Shown here piece after piece: positions 6,871-14,771 of a DNA stretch of 18,339 bases. Position 1 is the first letter of the stretch. Every line of letters begins with the position of its first letter. Location: positions 1-18,339 of the forward strand of contig JAJYWT010000023.1 in assembly GCA_021791345.1 (NCBI GenBank). Direction: 5' to 3'. Below the pieces are notes generated by a model. It was not told the DNA's origin. It was given only the letters and a program-made list of their open reading frames with translations, and made no database searches. Both the position numbers and the translations under genes were made by a program. This DNA is from a bacterium (GTDB lineage Bacteria; Chloroflexota; Dormibacteria; UBA8260; Bog-877).

Positions 6871-6888
6871 TAATTGCTTAGGCAACTA
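6871..6888. promoter_or_regulatory. Operator-like dyad overlapping a candidate doxX -10 box
   Basis: TAATTGCTTAGGCAACTA is an 18-bp inverted repeat with 7-bp arms (one mismatch) and a 4-bp centre, similar in shape to MarR-family operators. On the minus strand it overlaps TATAGT (6890-6885), a plausible -10 located 60 bp before the doxX ATG. No convincing -35 was found. The cognate repressor is not encoded nearby. Confidence 0.4.
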
Positions 6889-7038
6889 TAAGGCACAGAG
6901 CAGGACCCAGGCGGCGCTGAGTTCGGCTCGCGTTGGGTTCCCGCGATGCCCGGTGGCTCGACCGAGTCCCAAACGTCCCACTGAGGCCGGACCATGCAGC
7001 TGGCGGTGCGGTCGACGCCAGAGGGGATGGTGGTACTG

Positions 7039-8466
7039 TCATAGGGCCGGGGGGCGGCGGGCGGGCCAGTTGGTCTTGTGTTCGAGCTGGAGGGACAGCT
7101 GGAGCAGGAGATCCTCGCGGTAAGGTGGCGCAGCCAGCTGGACCCCGATCGGAAAGCCGTCCTGCCACCCGAGCGGCAGCGAAACCGCAGGCTGTCCGTT
7201 TATGTTGAACAAGGGGGTGTAGGGGGAGAAGGCGTCCGCGCGGTCCAGCGGCAAGTACGGGTCCTCCTCCACTGTCGAGAAGAGCTCGCCAACCGCGAGC
7301 GCCGGAGCCGCCAGGGTGGGAGTCATGACCACGTCCCATCGCTGCCAGAGCGCCGTGGTCTCGCGGGCGTACGCCTGCAGGCGCGACTGGCTAAGCAGCA
7401 GCCGGCCACCGCTGCTGCGCTGGCCCAGCTCCTGCATCGCCCGGATGTGCCGCTCCAGGAACTCCGGTCCTCTGCGATCCGGTGGCAAGGTGAGCACGGT
7501 GGCCAGGATTCCCGCCACCCATGTGCGCCGGAACTCGCGAGCGAGCCAGTCTCTGGTCCAACCCGGATCGATTTGGACCACCTCATGCCCAAGGTCCGCC
7601 AGCATGCCGGCCGCCATCTCCACAGCTCCGGCGCACTCCGCGGCCACCGCGGCGTCGACCGGCGGGCGTGACGTCCAAGCGATCCGCAGGGGGCGGGGTC
7701 GGACGGCCAGGTGCGCCGAAAAGGGGAGCCGCGGGGCCGGTGCCGGGAACTGGTCGCCGCGCGCGTAGCCGGTGGTCAGGTCCAGGAGGAACGCCTGGTC
7801 AGCGGTGCGGGTGGTGATAAATCCCGTGCTCACCATCCCCGAGCCATCGGGATTAGGGCCGACCGAGATCCGCCCACGGGCTGGCTTGAGGCCCACCACG
7901 CCGCAGCACGAGGCAGGGATGCGCAAACTTCCGCCCCCGTCGTTGCCTTGGGCGAACGGCACCATGCCCGTCGCGACGGCGACTGCCGAGCCACCACTCG
8001 AGCCTCCGCAGGTACGCCCTGCGTCCCACGGATTCAGGCAGACACCAGCGAGGGCGCTCTCCGTTACCGGCACCGCTCCGAACTCGGGAAGGCTGGTCTT
8101 CCCGACCACGATCGCGCCGGCCGCCCGCAGCCGGACAACGACCTCGGCATCGAACTCGACCGGGGCGATGCTGGAACTTCGCGAACCGTTGGAAAGGGCG
8201 AGGCCGGCGACGGCGGTGTTGTCCTTCACCGCCAGCGGGATGCCCTCAAGGGGCCGGGCCTCCCCACGCAGCACCAGCCTCTCGGCCTCCCGGGCCTGGG
8301 TGCGGGCAGTGTCCTCACAGGTGCTGACGAAGGCGCGGAAGTGAGGGTTGAGCGCGTGGATTCGAGAGTAGCTGAGGTCGATCAGCTCGGTGGGGGAGAT
8401 GCGCCTCTCACTCACCTGCCGGCTCAACGCAGCCAGGGAGGGCCAGCCGACAAGGGTTCCACTCAT
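7039..8466 (-). CDS. Amidase-signature family hydrolase
   Basis: This is a 475-aa amidase-signature enzyme that hydrolyses amide or related bonds through a Ser-cisSer-Lys triad. The triad is visible: Lys81 in PLAVKDN, the cis-Ser at about 156 in CGGSSGGSAVAVA, and the nucleophile Ser180 in GNDGGGSLRIPASCCG, followed by GVVGLKPARGRIS. The C-terminal half has FSPYTPLFNINGQPAVSLPLG, the usual substrate-pocket element. The start is ATG 8466, which gives a standard N-terminus, though no strong Shine-Dalgarno precedes it. There is no gatB or gatC beside it and the sequence is not clearly GatA, so a general amidase is the safer call. Substrate unknown; probably cytosolic. Confidence 0.88.
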   Translation of the reverse strand: MSGTLVGWPSLAALSRQVSERRISPTELIDLSYSRIHALNPHFRAFVSTCEDTARTQAREAERLVLRGEARPLEGIPLAVKDNTAVAGLALSNGSRSSSIAPVEFDAEVVVRLRAAGAIVVGKTSLPEFGAVPVTESALAGVCLNPWDAGRTCGGSSGGSAVAVATGMVPFAQGNDGGGSLRIPASCCGVVGLKPARGRISVGPNPDGSGMVSTGFITTRTADQAFLLDLTTGYARGDQFPAPAPRLPFSAHLAVRPRPLRIAWTSRPPVDAAVAAECAGAVEMAAGMLADLGHEVVQIDPGWTRDWLAREFRRTWVAGILATVLTLPPDRRGPEFLERHIRAMQELGQRSSGGRLLLSQSRLQAYARETTALWQRWDVVMTPTLAAPALAVGELFSTVEEDPYLPLDRADAFSPYTPLFNINGQPAVSLPLGWQDGFPIGVQLAAPPYREDLLLQLSLQLEHKTNWPARRPPAL

Positions 8467-8748
8467 GCCTGTTCAGTCTCGCAACCGGGCCGCCATCGGT
8501 CAAAGCCCGTGCGAACGCACCCCAGCTCGGGTGCACGTGTGGCGATCTCTGGTGAAGCGCGACCGGAGGGCCGGGTGTCCCCGGAATGCCAGCTGAATGG
8601 GGTCGGGCCGGCCCCCGGGCGGATCAAGGGCATCGCTTGGTCGACGCGACGGTCCGGGCTCGCAATCACCGGCCGCCCATCGCGCCTGGCCCAGGATCCT
8701 CTCGATGAGTCGTGGGCGATCTGCTCGGCTTGCGGATCCTCCACCGGC
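8467..8748. other. Non-coding intergenic stretch between divergent amidase and uvrA genes
   Basis: No convincing gene, tRNA or ncRNA is visible here; open frames on both strands lack recognisable protein sequence. It must contain the amidase promoter, which I could not locate. A 6-bp hairpin, GCACCC (8517-8522) and GGGTGC (8529-8534) with a 6-nt loop, lies about 50 bp upstream of the amidase ATG. The uvrA control elements lie at its right edge and are listed separately. Confidence 0.5.
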
Positions 8749-8754
8749 TATAAT
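8749..8754 (+). promoter_or_regulatory. uvrA -10 box
   Basis: A perfect TATAAT stands out in GC-rich surroundings. It lies about 93 bp before the chosen uvrA start. The -35 is weak: no good match to TTGACA occurs 16-18 bp upstream. The nearest TTGCGG (8730-8735) is only 13 bp away. Confidence 0.5.
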
Positions 8755-8768
8755 AGAACAAATGTGCG
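8755..8768. promoter_or_regulatory. Candidate LexA/SOS box upstream of uvrA
   Basis: AGAACAAATGTGCG matches the Gram-positive type SOS box core GAAC-N4-GTTC except for one base in the right half-site (GTGC). It begins directly after TATAAT and covers the expected transcription start. uvrA is a classic SOS gene, which supports the call. Whether this lineage's LexA uses this motif is not known from the window. Confidence 0.45.
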
Positions 8769-8836
8769 GTTGCGGAGGCAAACCGGAGCGGGTGGGCGAC
8801 TGGCGAGCTCAAGGCCGAATGCCCTCGGATGGGTAG
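8762..8836 (+). CDS. Possible leaderless short ORF upstream of uvrA (24 aa)
   Basis: An ATG at 8762 lies about 7 nt after TATAAT, so a transcript from that promoter could begin at or very near this codon. The frame encodes 24 residues starting MCGCGGKPERVGDW and stops at TAG 8834-8836, 10 bp before the chosen uvrA ATG. It could be a leader peptide coupling to uvrA, or chance. I recognise no homologue. Confidence 0.22.
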   Translation: MCGCGGKPERVGDWRAQGRMPSDG

Positions 8837-8846
8837 GCTAATGGGG

Positions 8847-11726
8847 ATGGGTCAGGCGGTGGTCGCGGTGCGGGGCGCGCGGGAGCACAATCTCCGCAAC
8901 GTCGACATCGACATCCCGCGCGATCAGCTGACCGTGATCACCGGTCTCAGCGGCTCGGGGAAGTCGTCGCTGGCCTTCGACACCATCTATGCGGAGGGGC
9001 AGAGGCGTTACGTCGAGTCCCTCTCCGCCTACGCGCGCCAATTCCTCGGGCAGATGGAGAAGCCGGATGTGGATCACATCGACGGCCTGTCGCCCGCCAT
9101 CTCCATCGACCAGAAGGGCGCGGGGCGGAACCCCCGGTCCACGGTGGGGACCGTCACCGAGATCTACGACTATTTACGACTGCTATACGCCCGCGTCGGT
9201 CACCCGCACTGCCCCAAGTGCGGGCGCGAGATCTCTCGCCAGACCGTGGAGCAGATTGCCGACCAGGTGGCCCAGCTTCCCCCCGGATCGCGAATCCTGA
9301 TTCTGGCGCCTATGATCCAGAGCCGGAAGGGAGAGCACCAGGCGGTGATCGACCTGGCGCGGCGCCAGGGGTACGTCCGGATGCGGGTGGACGGCCACCT
9401 CTACGAGCTGGATGAGGTGCCCGCCCTGGACAAGCGCTACAAGCATGACCTCGAGATCGTGGTGGATCGGCTCGTGGTGGACGCCACTGACATCAGCCGC
9501 CTGCGTGAGTCCTGCGAGCAGGCGGCCGGGCTCTCGGGGGGAACCGTGATGGTGGCCGGGGCAGACTCGGACCGGAGGGTCGAGGACATGCTCTTCTCCC
9601 AGCGGTTCGCCTGCGTTTACGACGGGATCTCCATGGAGGAGCCGCAGCCGCGCAACTTCTCCTTCAACAACCCGCACGGGGCCTGCCCCAGCTGCACCGG
9701 GTTGGGCGCCAAGCTGGAGGTGGACCCCGACTCCCTGATCACCGACCCACAGCTCTCGATCAGCGAGGGAGCGGTTTCGGGGTGGAGCTGGGGCCCGGCC
9801 CAGCCCTGGATGGACGAGCTCATCAGCAGCGTCTGCCGGGAGCACCGCATCCCGATGCACAAGCCCTGGGCGTCGCTGACCAGAGCGCAGCAGCAGCTGA
9901 TCCTCTACGGCCTCAAGCCGGGGCAGAGGGTCTCGATGTCCATGAACAGCGCCAGCGGGCGCGTCCAGCACTATCAGGCGAAGTACGAGGGGATCATCCC
10001 CAACCTGGAGCGCCGCTACCGCGACACCGAGTCGGAGGCGGTCAAGGAGGGGATCGAGAAGCTGATGATGCAGCGGCCCTGCCCCGCCTGCAAGGGCCAG
10101 CGGCTCAAGCCGGAATACCTGGCGGTGACCGTCAGCGGCATCGGGATCATGGACCTCTGCGCCCTGCCGGTGGAGCGCTCGCTGGTGGAGATCGACTCCT
10201 GGCGGTTGCCGGAGCGGGAGCTGGAGATCGCCCGCAGGATTCTCAAGGAGATTCGCGAGCGGCTGGGGTTCCTGAGCGACGTCGGGCTCCAGTACCTGAC
10301 CCTGGACCGGGGCGCGGCCACCCTCTCGGGGGGCGAGGCCCAGCGGATCAGGCTGGCGACCCAGATCGGGAGCCGGTTGACAGGGGTGCTGTACATCCTG
10401 GACGAGCCCAGCATCGGCCTCCACCAACGGGACAACGCCAAGCTGCTGGCGACGCTTTTCCGACTGCGCGACCTCGGCAACACCGTGGTGGTGGTCGAGC
10501 ACGACGAGGAGACGATCCGGGCTGCCGACTTCGTGGTCGACATGGGCCCGGGGGCCGGCGAGCACGGTGGCGAGGTCGTGGCTGCCGGCACGGTGGACGA
10601 GGTGATGGCGGTCCCGGAGTCGGTGACTGGGCAATTTCTCACGGGGGAGCGAGCGATCACGGTGCCCCCGCGTCGGCGTCGGCCCACGGGATCCCTGATG
10701 GTGCGCGGCGCTCGCGCCAACAACCTCAAGAACCTCGATGTGAGCATTCCGCTGGGATGTCTGGTGGGGGTGGCGGGAGTGAGCGGCTCGGGAAAGAGCA
10801 CCCTGGTCAACGACATCCTGTACCGGCGCCTGGCGCAGCATTTCTACGCGGCGAAGCAGCGGCCGTCGGCGCACGACCGGATTGAGGGGCTGGACCGGCT
10901 GGACAAGGTGGTGGACGTGGACCAGGCCCCAATCGGGCGAACTCCCAGAAGCAATCCCGCCACCTACACCGGCCTGTTCACGCCGATCCGTGACCTCTTC
11001 GCCCAGCTCCCCGAGGCGCGGGTCCGGGGCTATCGTCCCGGGCGCTTCTCGTTCAATGTCCGAGGGGGCCGGTGCGAGGCCTGCGAGGGGGACGGACTGA
11101 TCAAGATCGAGATGCACTTCCTGCCGGACATCTACGTCACCTGCGAGGTGTGCAAGGGTCGTCGGTACACCCAGGAGGTCCTGGAGGTGCGGTTCAAGGG
11201 CCATTCCATCTCCGACGTGCTGGGTTTGTCGGTCACCGAGGCGCTGGAGCTGTTTCGCAATCAGCCCAGCATCGGTCGGAAGCTGCAGACCCTGAGCGAT
11301 GTCGGGCTCGGCTACGTTCACCTGGGTCAACCGGCGACCCAGTTGAGCGGCGGGGAAGCCCAGCGGGTCAAGCTCGCTACCGAGCTCTCGCGGCGTGGAA
11401 CCGGCAACACCCTTTACATCCTGGATGAGCCCACCACCGGACTCCACTTCGCGGACGTGAGTCGGTTGTTGGAGGTCCTGCACCGGTTGGTGGATCAAGG
11501 CAACACCGTGGTTGTCATAGAGCACAATTTGGACGTGCTGAAGTCCGCCGACTGGATCATCGAGCTCGGCCCGGAGGGCGGTGACCGAGGTGGATTGCTG
11601 GTGGCCGAGGGCACACCTGAGGAGGTCGCCCTGGGCACCTCGCCGACCGGGGTGTTTCTGCGTCCCTTGCTCGACCGCTCATCCAAGCGGCGGAACCGGG
11701 CACCGGCCGCGGAGGTTGCGGTTTGA
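8847..11726 (+). CDS. uvrA: Excinuclease ABC subunit UvrA
   Basis: UvrA is the damage-sensing ATPase of nucleotide excision repair; it scans DNA with UvrB and loads it at lesions. This 959-aa protein is full length and intact. Walker A motifs are GLSGSGKS at 33-40 and GVSGSGKS ending near Lys650. ABC signatures LSGGEAQ occur at about 493 and 833. Zinc-module pairs include CPKC (122-125) and the large finger Cys743, Cys746, Cys766, Cys769 (CEAC-x19-CEVC). ATG 8847 gives nine residues before GARxHNL, as in B. subtilis UvrA, and has TAGG 9 nt upstream. ATGs at 8829 and 8841 are alternatives. It opens a repair cluster with uvrC; uvrB is not in the window. SOS control is likely. Confidence 0.97.
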   Translation: MGQAVVAVRGAREHNLRNVDIDIPRDQLTVITGLSGSGKSSLAFDTIYAEGQRRYVESLSAYARQFLGQMEKPDVDHIDGLSPAISIDQKGAGRNPRSTVGTVTEIYDYLRLLYARVGHPHCPKCGREISRQTVEQIADQVAQLPPGSRILILAPMIQSRKGEHQAVIDLARRQGYVRMRVDGHLYELDEVPALDKRYKHDLEIVVDRLVVDATDISRLRESCEQAAGLSGGTVMVAGADSDRRVEDMLFSQRFACVYDGISMEEPQPRNFSFNNPHGACPSCTGLGAKLEVDPDSLITDPQLSISEGAVSGWSWGPAQPWMDELISSVCREHRIPMHKPWASLTRAQQQLILYGLKPGQRVSMSMNSASGRVQHYQAKYEGIIPNLERRYRDTESEAVKEGIEKLMMQRPCPACKGQRLKPEYLAVTVSGIGIMDLCALPVERSLVEIDSWRLPERELEIARRILKEIRERLGFLSDVGLQYLTLDRGAATLSGGEAQRIRLATQIGSRLTGVLYILDEPSIGLHQRDNAKLLATLFRLRDLGNTVVVVEHDEETIRAADFVVDMGPGAGEHGGEVVAAGTVDEVMAVPESVTGQFLTGERAITVPPRRRRPTGSLMVRGARANNLKNLDVSIPLGCLVGVAGVSGSGKSTLVNDILYRRLAQHFYAAKQRPSAHDRIEGLDRLDKVVDVDQAPIGRTPRSNPATYTGLFTPIRDLFAQLPEARVRGYRPGRFSFNVRGGRCEACEGDGLIKIEMHFLPDIYVTCEVCKGRRYTQEVLEVRFKGHSISDVLGLSVTEALELFRNQPSIGRKLQTLSDVGLGYVHLGQPATQLSGGEAQRVKLATELSRRGTGNTLYILDEPTTGLHFADVSRLLEVLHRLVDQGNTVVVIEHNLDVLKSADWIIELGPEGGDRGGLLVAEGTPEEVALGTSPTGVFLRPLLDRSSKRRNRAPAAEVAV

Positions 11727-11875
11727 CCGATCGCGGGCCGCACGGCTCCGACGACCGCCCGTCCACCTTTCAGGGTTGGCAGCGGGGAGCCTGCATCTTC
11801 GGGGTCACCCTGCTGGCGGTCTTCGCCCTCCTGCTCCTGGTGGGGATGGCGGTCGGAGTTCTCGGCATCCACTAA
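11723..11875 (+). CDS. Single-span membrane microprotein between uvrA and uvrC (50 aa)
   Basis: A TTG at 11723 overlaps the uvrA stop as TTGA, and GGAGG (11711-11715) lies 7 nt upstream, a near-ideal initiation site. The 50-aa product has a polar N-terminus (MTDRGPHGSDDRPSTFQGWQ) and one strongly hydrophobic segment at about residues 23-48 (CIFGVTLLAVFALLLLVGMA and following), ending in GIH-TAA. The stop is 9 bp before the uvrC GTG, so it sits inside the uvr operon. I do not recognise the family. An inner-membrane location with a short cytoplasmic tail is predicted from hydrophobicity. Support comes from the ribosome binding site, the overlap and a coherent membrane segment; no function is claimed. 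Confidence 0.65.
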   Translation: MTDRGPHGSDDRPSTFQGWQRGACIFGVTLLAVFALLLLVGMAVGVLGIH

Positions 11876-11884
11876 TCTGAGCTC

Positions 11885-13837
11885 GTGGCCCAGACCCCAG
11901 CGCCGCCTCCCCAGCCCCGGGAGCAAGCTGAGCCAGATCTGAAGGGTGCGAGCGCGTCGGCACAACCACTGATCGGCCAGGCGGAGCTCCTACGGGCGCG
12001 GCTCCGGGCCGCCCCCCGCAGCCCCGGTGTGTACATCTTCAAGGACCAGCGCGGGAGGGTGATCTACGTCGGCAAGTCGGCCAGCCTGCGAGACCGCCTG
12101 CGCAGTTACTTCACCGCAGTGGCCGCCCACCCGGCGCGAACGCGGCGGCTCGTGGAGTCGGCCTTCGATTTCGAGGTGGTGGCGACCGGCACCGAGCAGC
12201 AGGCGCTCATCCTCGAGAACACCCTGATCAAGCGCCACCATCCGCGCTTCAATGTCCGCCTTAGAGACGACAAGAACTACCTTTACTTCCGGATCCCCAA
12301 GCCGACTCCCGGCGCGGCCACCCGTTCCGGCCTGGACCCCGGCCTTTATCCGAGGCCGACCTTCACCCGCCGCCTGGGGGACTCCGGAGCCCGGTATTTC
12401 GGCCCCTACACCGATGCCAAGGCGATTCGTCGGTCGGTCCGGGAGCTGCGGTCCGCGGTGCCGTTCAGGGGCTGTTCGGACCCGGTGTTCCGGCGCGGTC
12501 GGGTCTGCCTGGACTTCCACTTGGGGATCTGTGCCGGCCCGTGCGAAGGACTGATCTCGGCTGCCGGTTATGAGCGGCTGCTGGATGACGCGGCCGAGTT
12601 CTTGTCGGGCCACACCGCGTCAGTCTCCCGGCGGCTTGAATCGGCGATGCAAAGGGCCAGCGAGGAGCTGGACTTTGAGCTGGCGGCCTCGCTCCGGGAC
12701 CGGCTGACCGCGGTTCGCAAGCTGTCTGAGGAGCAGGTGACCTCTCCCAGGATCGGGGCGGCGGTCGATGTGGTCGGGTTGGCCACCAACTCCTCGCAAG
12801 GGATGGCGGCGGTCTTGAAGGTCCGGGACGGGCGGGTCCAGGGAATGGACCAGCACCCCTTGGAGGGGGTTCAGGACCTGTCGAAGGCGGAGATCCTCTC
12901 TGCCTTCTTGGGGCAGTTCTACGGCAGTGCTCCGACCCTGCCCCGAGCGATCGTGGTCCCGGTTGAGCCTGAGGCCTCCGAGGTACTGCGGACCTATCTG
13001 GGGGAACGCCGGGGCGGGGCGGTGTCCCTGCGGGTGCCGCACCGGGGGCGCTTGAGGCAGCTGCTGGCCCGGGCGGGGGAGACCGCCGAAGCGGCGCTGG
13101 CCCAGTCGGTTGTGAGTCAGGACTTCGACCGCGAGCGGGGCCGCGCGGCGCTGGAGGACCTCCGAGTGCGGCTGGGGCTCGGCCGGCTCCCGGTACGCAT
13201 GGAGTGCTACGACATCAGCAACACCATGGGACAGCAGAGTGTCGGCTCTATGGTCGTCTTCGAAGATGGCGCCCCCAAGGTTTCCGACTATCGGATCTTC
13301 GGGATCCGCACGGTGGAGGGTCCGAACGATTTCGCCAGCATGGAGGAGGTCATCGAGCGCCGCTTCGGCCACACTCAGCGGGGCACGGACGAAGCCGACG
13401 GCAGCCTGGGGGTGGTCCCGGATCTGGTGATTGTGGATGGGGGAGCCGGCCAGCTCGCCGCCGCTCATCGCGCCATGCAACGCCTGGGGGTGGACCAGAT
13501 TCCGCATTTCGGACTCGCCAAGCGTTTCGAGGAGCTGCATCGGATCGACTCGGACCAGCCCCTGCATCTGGCCCAGGGCAGCCCGGCACTCTTCCTGGTC
13601 CAACGCATCCGCGACGAGGCCCATCGCTTCGCCATCACCCGACACCGGGCGCGGCGCCAGAAGGCCGGGCTCCGCAGCCGCCTGGACGAGGTGACGGGGC
13701 TGGGGCCGAAGCGCAAGCGGGCGCTCCTGCAGGCCTTCGGGTCGGTGGCGGGTATTAAGGATGCGACCGTGGAGGAGCTGGTGGCGGTGCCCGGGGTCAC
13801 GCGCCCGGTGGCGGCCGCGATCAAGGAGCTGCTTTAG
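11885..13837 (+). CDS. uvrC: Excinuclease ABC subunit UvrC
   Basis: UvrC makes both incisions in UvrABC nucleotide excision repair. Domains run in order. The GIY-YIG nuclease has GVY 48-50, YVG 61-63, Arg69 and Glu111 as its likely catalytic set. A cysteine-bearing region with CLDFHLGICAGPCEG follows, then a UVR motif (RASEELDFELAASLRDRL) near 255-275. The RNase H-like nuclease has Asp443, Asp518 and His580. Two C-terminal helix-hairpin-helix elements are VTGLGPKRKRALLQAFGS and ELVAVPGVTRPVAAAIKE. GTG 11885 is the only start in frame after the preceding TAA, giving 650 aa. This adds a Pro-rich extension of about 30 residues before the usual N-terminus. A short insert (about 139-155, PTPGAATRSGLDPGLYPRP) sits inside the N-terminal nuclease region. 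Both nuclease centres look intact. Confidence 0.96.
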   Translation: MAQTPAPPPQPREQAEPDLKGASASAQPLIGQAELLRARLRAAPRSPGVYIFKDQRGRVIYVGKSASLRDRLRSYFTAVAAHPARTRRLVESAFDFEVVATGTEQQALILENTLIKRHHPRFNVRLRDDKNYLYFRIPKPTPGAATRSGLDPGLYPRPTFTRRLGDSGARYFGPYTDAKAIRRSVRELRSAVPFRGCSDPVFRRGRVCLDFHLGICAGPCEGLISAAGYERLLDDAAEFLSGHTASVSRRLESAMQRASEELDFELAASLRDRLTAVRKLSEEQVTSPRIGAAVDVVGLATNSSQGMAAVLKVRDGRVQGMDQHPLEGVQDLSKAEILSAFLGQFYGSAPTLPRAIVVPVEPEASEVLRTYLGERRGGAVSLRVPHRGRLRQLLARAGETAEAALAQSVVSQDFDRERGRAALEDLRVRLGLGRLPVRMECYDISNTMGQQSVGSMVVFEDGAPKVSDYRIFGIRTVEGPNDFASMEEVIERRFGHTQRGTDEADGSLGVVPDLVIVDGGAGQLAAAHRAMQRLGVDQIPHFGLAKRFEELHRIDSDQPLHLAQGSPALFLVQRIRDEAHRFAITRHRARRQKAGLRSRLDEVTGLGPKRKRALLQAFGSVAGIKDATVEELVAVPGVTRPVAAAIKELL

Positions 13838-13838
13838 C

Positions 13839-14618
13839 TTGAGGGCACCCAGCCCGGCAGACCCGAGACGAGCCCTGGTCTTCGGCGCCCCCGGCAGCGG
13901 CGTTGAAGTGGTCGCCGACGAGCTCTCGCACGGCTTCGACGAAGTCCGGGCATGGGATGGCACCGAGCCGTGGTCGGGTTCTGAGCCATCCCATGGCGCC
14001 GAATCGGCGGAGTGGTCATTGGTGGTGCGCACCGTGTCCGCCGAGGGCCGGTCTCTGGGGCGGCTCCTGCGAAACGGGCGGGCAAAATCTCTGGACCAAG
14101 GACTAGAGATCATGAAGACCAGCCTGCTGCGACAGCGCGGCCTTCGAGTCAGAGCGCGGGTGATCCTCGACACCTCCCGGTTAGGGGAGGCCCAGCTGCG
14201 CGGTCGGGTGAGTTCCCTGCTGGCGGCGGGAGTCGGTCAGGGGGCGAAGCCGGTCGTGGTGCTGGAGTCCTTCGCCTACCCGAATGGCGTGCCCCTCGAC
14301 CTGGATTGGTGCGGAGACGTCCGCGGGCTGCGCAACCCCTATTGGGATGAGGCGCTGCGCCCGCTGTCCGGCATTGATCCCACGATCCGGGATTACGTTC
14401 TCCAGCAGCCGCTGGCGCAACGCCTGCTGGAGAGGTTCGAGCGGCTGGTGCTGGATGAGATGCCGACCTGGACCGACCAGAAGCGCCAGGTGGTGCGGCT
14501 GGCGCTGGGCTGCACGGGTGGATTCCATCGCTCGGTGGCGCTCTGTCAGGAGTTGGGAGACCGGCTGACCACCCAAGGGGTATCGACGCTCCGTTGGCAT
14601 CGGGAGCTGCCAGACTGA
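13839..14618 (+). CDS. rapZ: RapZ-like protein with a degenerate N-terminal nucleotide-binding domain
   Basis: RapZ/YvcJ proteins (about 285 aa) have an N-terminal P-loop domain and a C-terminal RNA-binding domain; in E. coli RapZ directs RNase E to GlmZ. Here the C-terminal domain is well kept: VVVLESFAYPNGVPLDLDW, GLRNPYWDEALRPLSGID, YVLQQP, and ALGCTGGFHRSVAL. The N-terminal part is abnormal. The Walker A position reads GAPGSGVEV, lacking the Lys-Ser of GxxGxGKS, and the usual DNLP and ETRRRHPL segments are missing. IDTS survives as ILDTSRL. The product is 259 aa from TTG 13839, with AAGGAG 10 nt upstream; the TTG follows the uvrC stop by one base. Position after uvrC is the usual one. It probably does not bind ATP in the canonical way. 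Confidence 0.85.
   Translation: MRAPSPADPRRALVFGAPGSGVEVVADELSHGFDEVRAWDGTEPWSGSEPSHGAESAEWSLVVRTVSAEGRSLGRLLRNGRAKSLDQGLEIMKTSLLRQRGLRVRARVILDTSRLGEAQLRGRVSSLLAAGVGQGAKPVVVLESFAYPNGVPLDLDWCGDVRGLRNPYWDEALRPLSGIDPTIRDYVLQQPLAQRLLERFERLVLDEMPTWTDQKRQVVRLALGCTGGFHRSVALCQELGDRLTTQGVSTLRWHRELPD
13951..13995. repeat. 11-bp perfect inverted repeat within rapZ
   Basis: CATGGGATGGC (13951-13961) and GCCATCCCATG (13985-13995) are perfect reverse complements separated by 23 bp. They lie in the part of rapZ that encodes the abnormal, Trp/Ser/Glu-rich N-terminal segment (AWDGTEPWSGSEPSHGAE). The repeat could fold in mRNA, or mark an inserted palindromic element. Confidence 0.7.
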
Positions 14619-14687
14619 CGCCAGCTCCGCTCGGCGGTGGCCCGGTCACAGCTCCTCGGAACGGCGCCGGGTCACTGCGGCGACCGC

Positions 14688-14724
14688 TTGAAGGGGGACC
14701 GGGCCAACTCCCTATTCATATACT
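14688..14724 (+). promoter_or_regulatory. Candidate promoter of the gap-pgk-tpiA operon
   Basis: The 153-bp gap after rapZ contains an AT-rich island, TATTCATATACT (14713-14724). TTGAAG (14688-14693) lies 19 bp before TATTCA (14713-14718). TATACT (14719-14724) is a better -10 but has no good -35 at 17 bp. One of the two probably drives gap. Confidence 0.4.
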
Positions 14725-14771
14725 CGACTGCAGATGCAACAGGGCCCCATGCCGGGGCGAGGAGAGCAGCC

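Noticed and set aside
7039..8466. Amidase as GatA of the Glu-tRNA amidotransferase
   Set aside because: No gatB or gatC is adjacent and the sequence outside the signature region does not clearly match GatA.
9183..11525. Long open frame on the minus strand opposite uvrA (and similar ones opposite moaA and uvrC)
   Set aside because: High-GC genes often leave long antisense frames open; the translations are low-complexity and show no family motifs, whereas the sense frames are clear UvrA, MoaA and UvrC.
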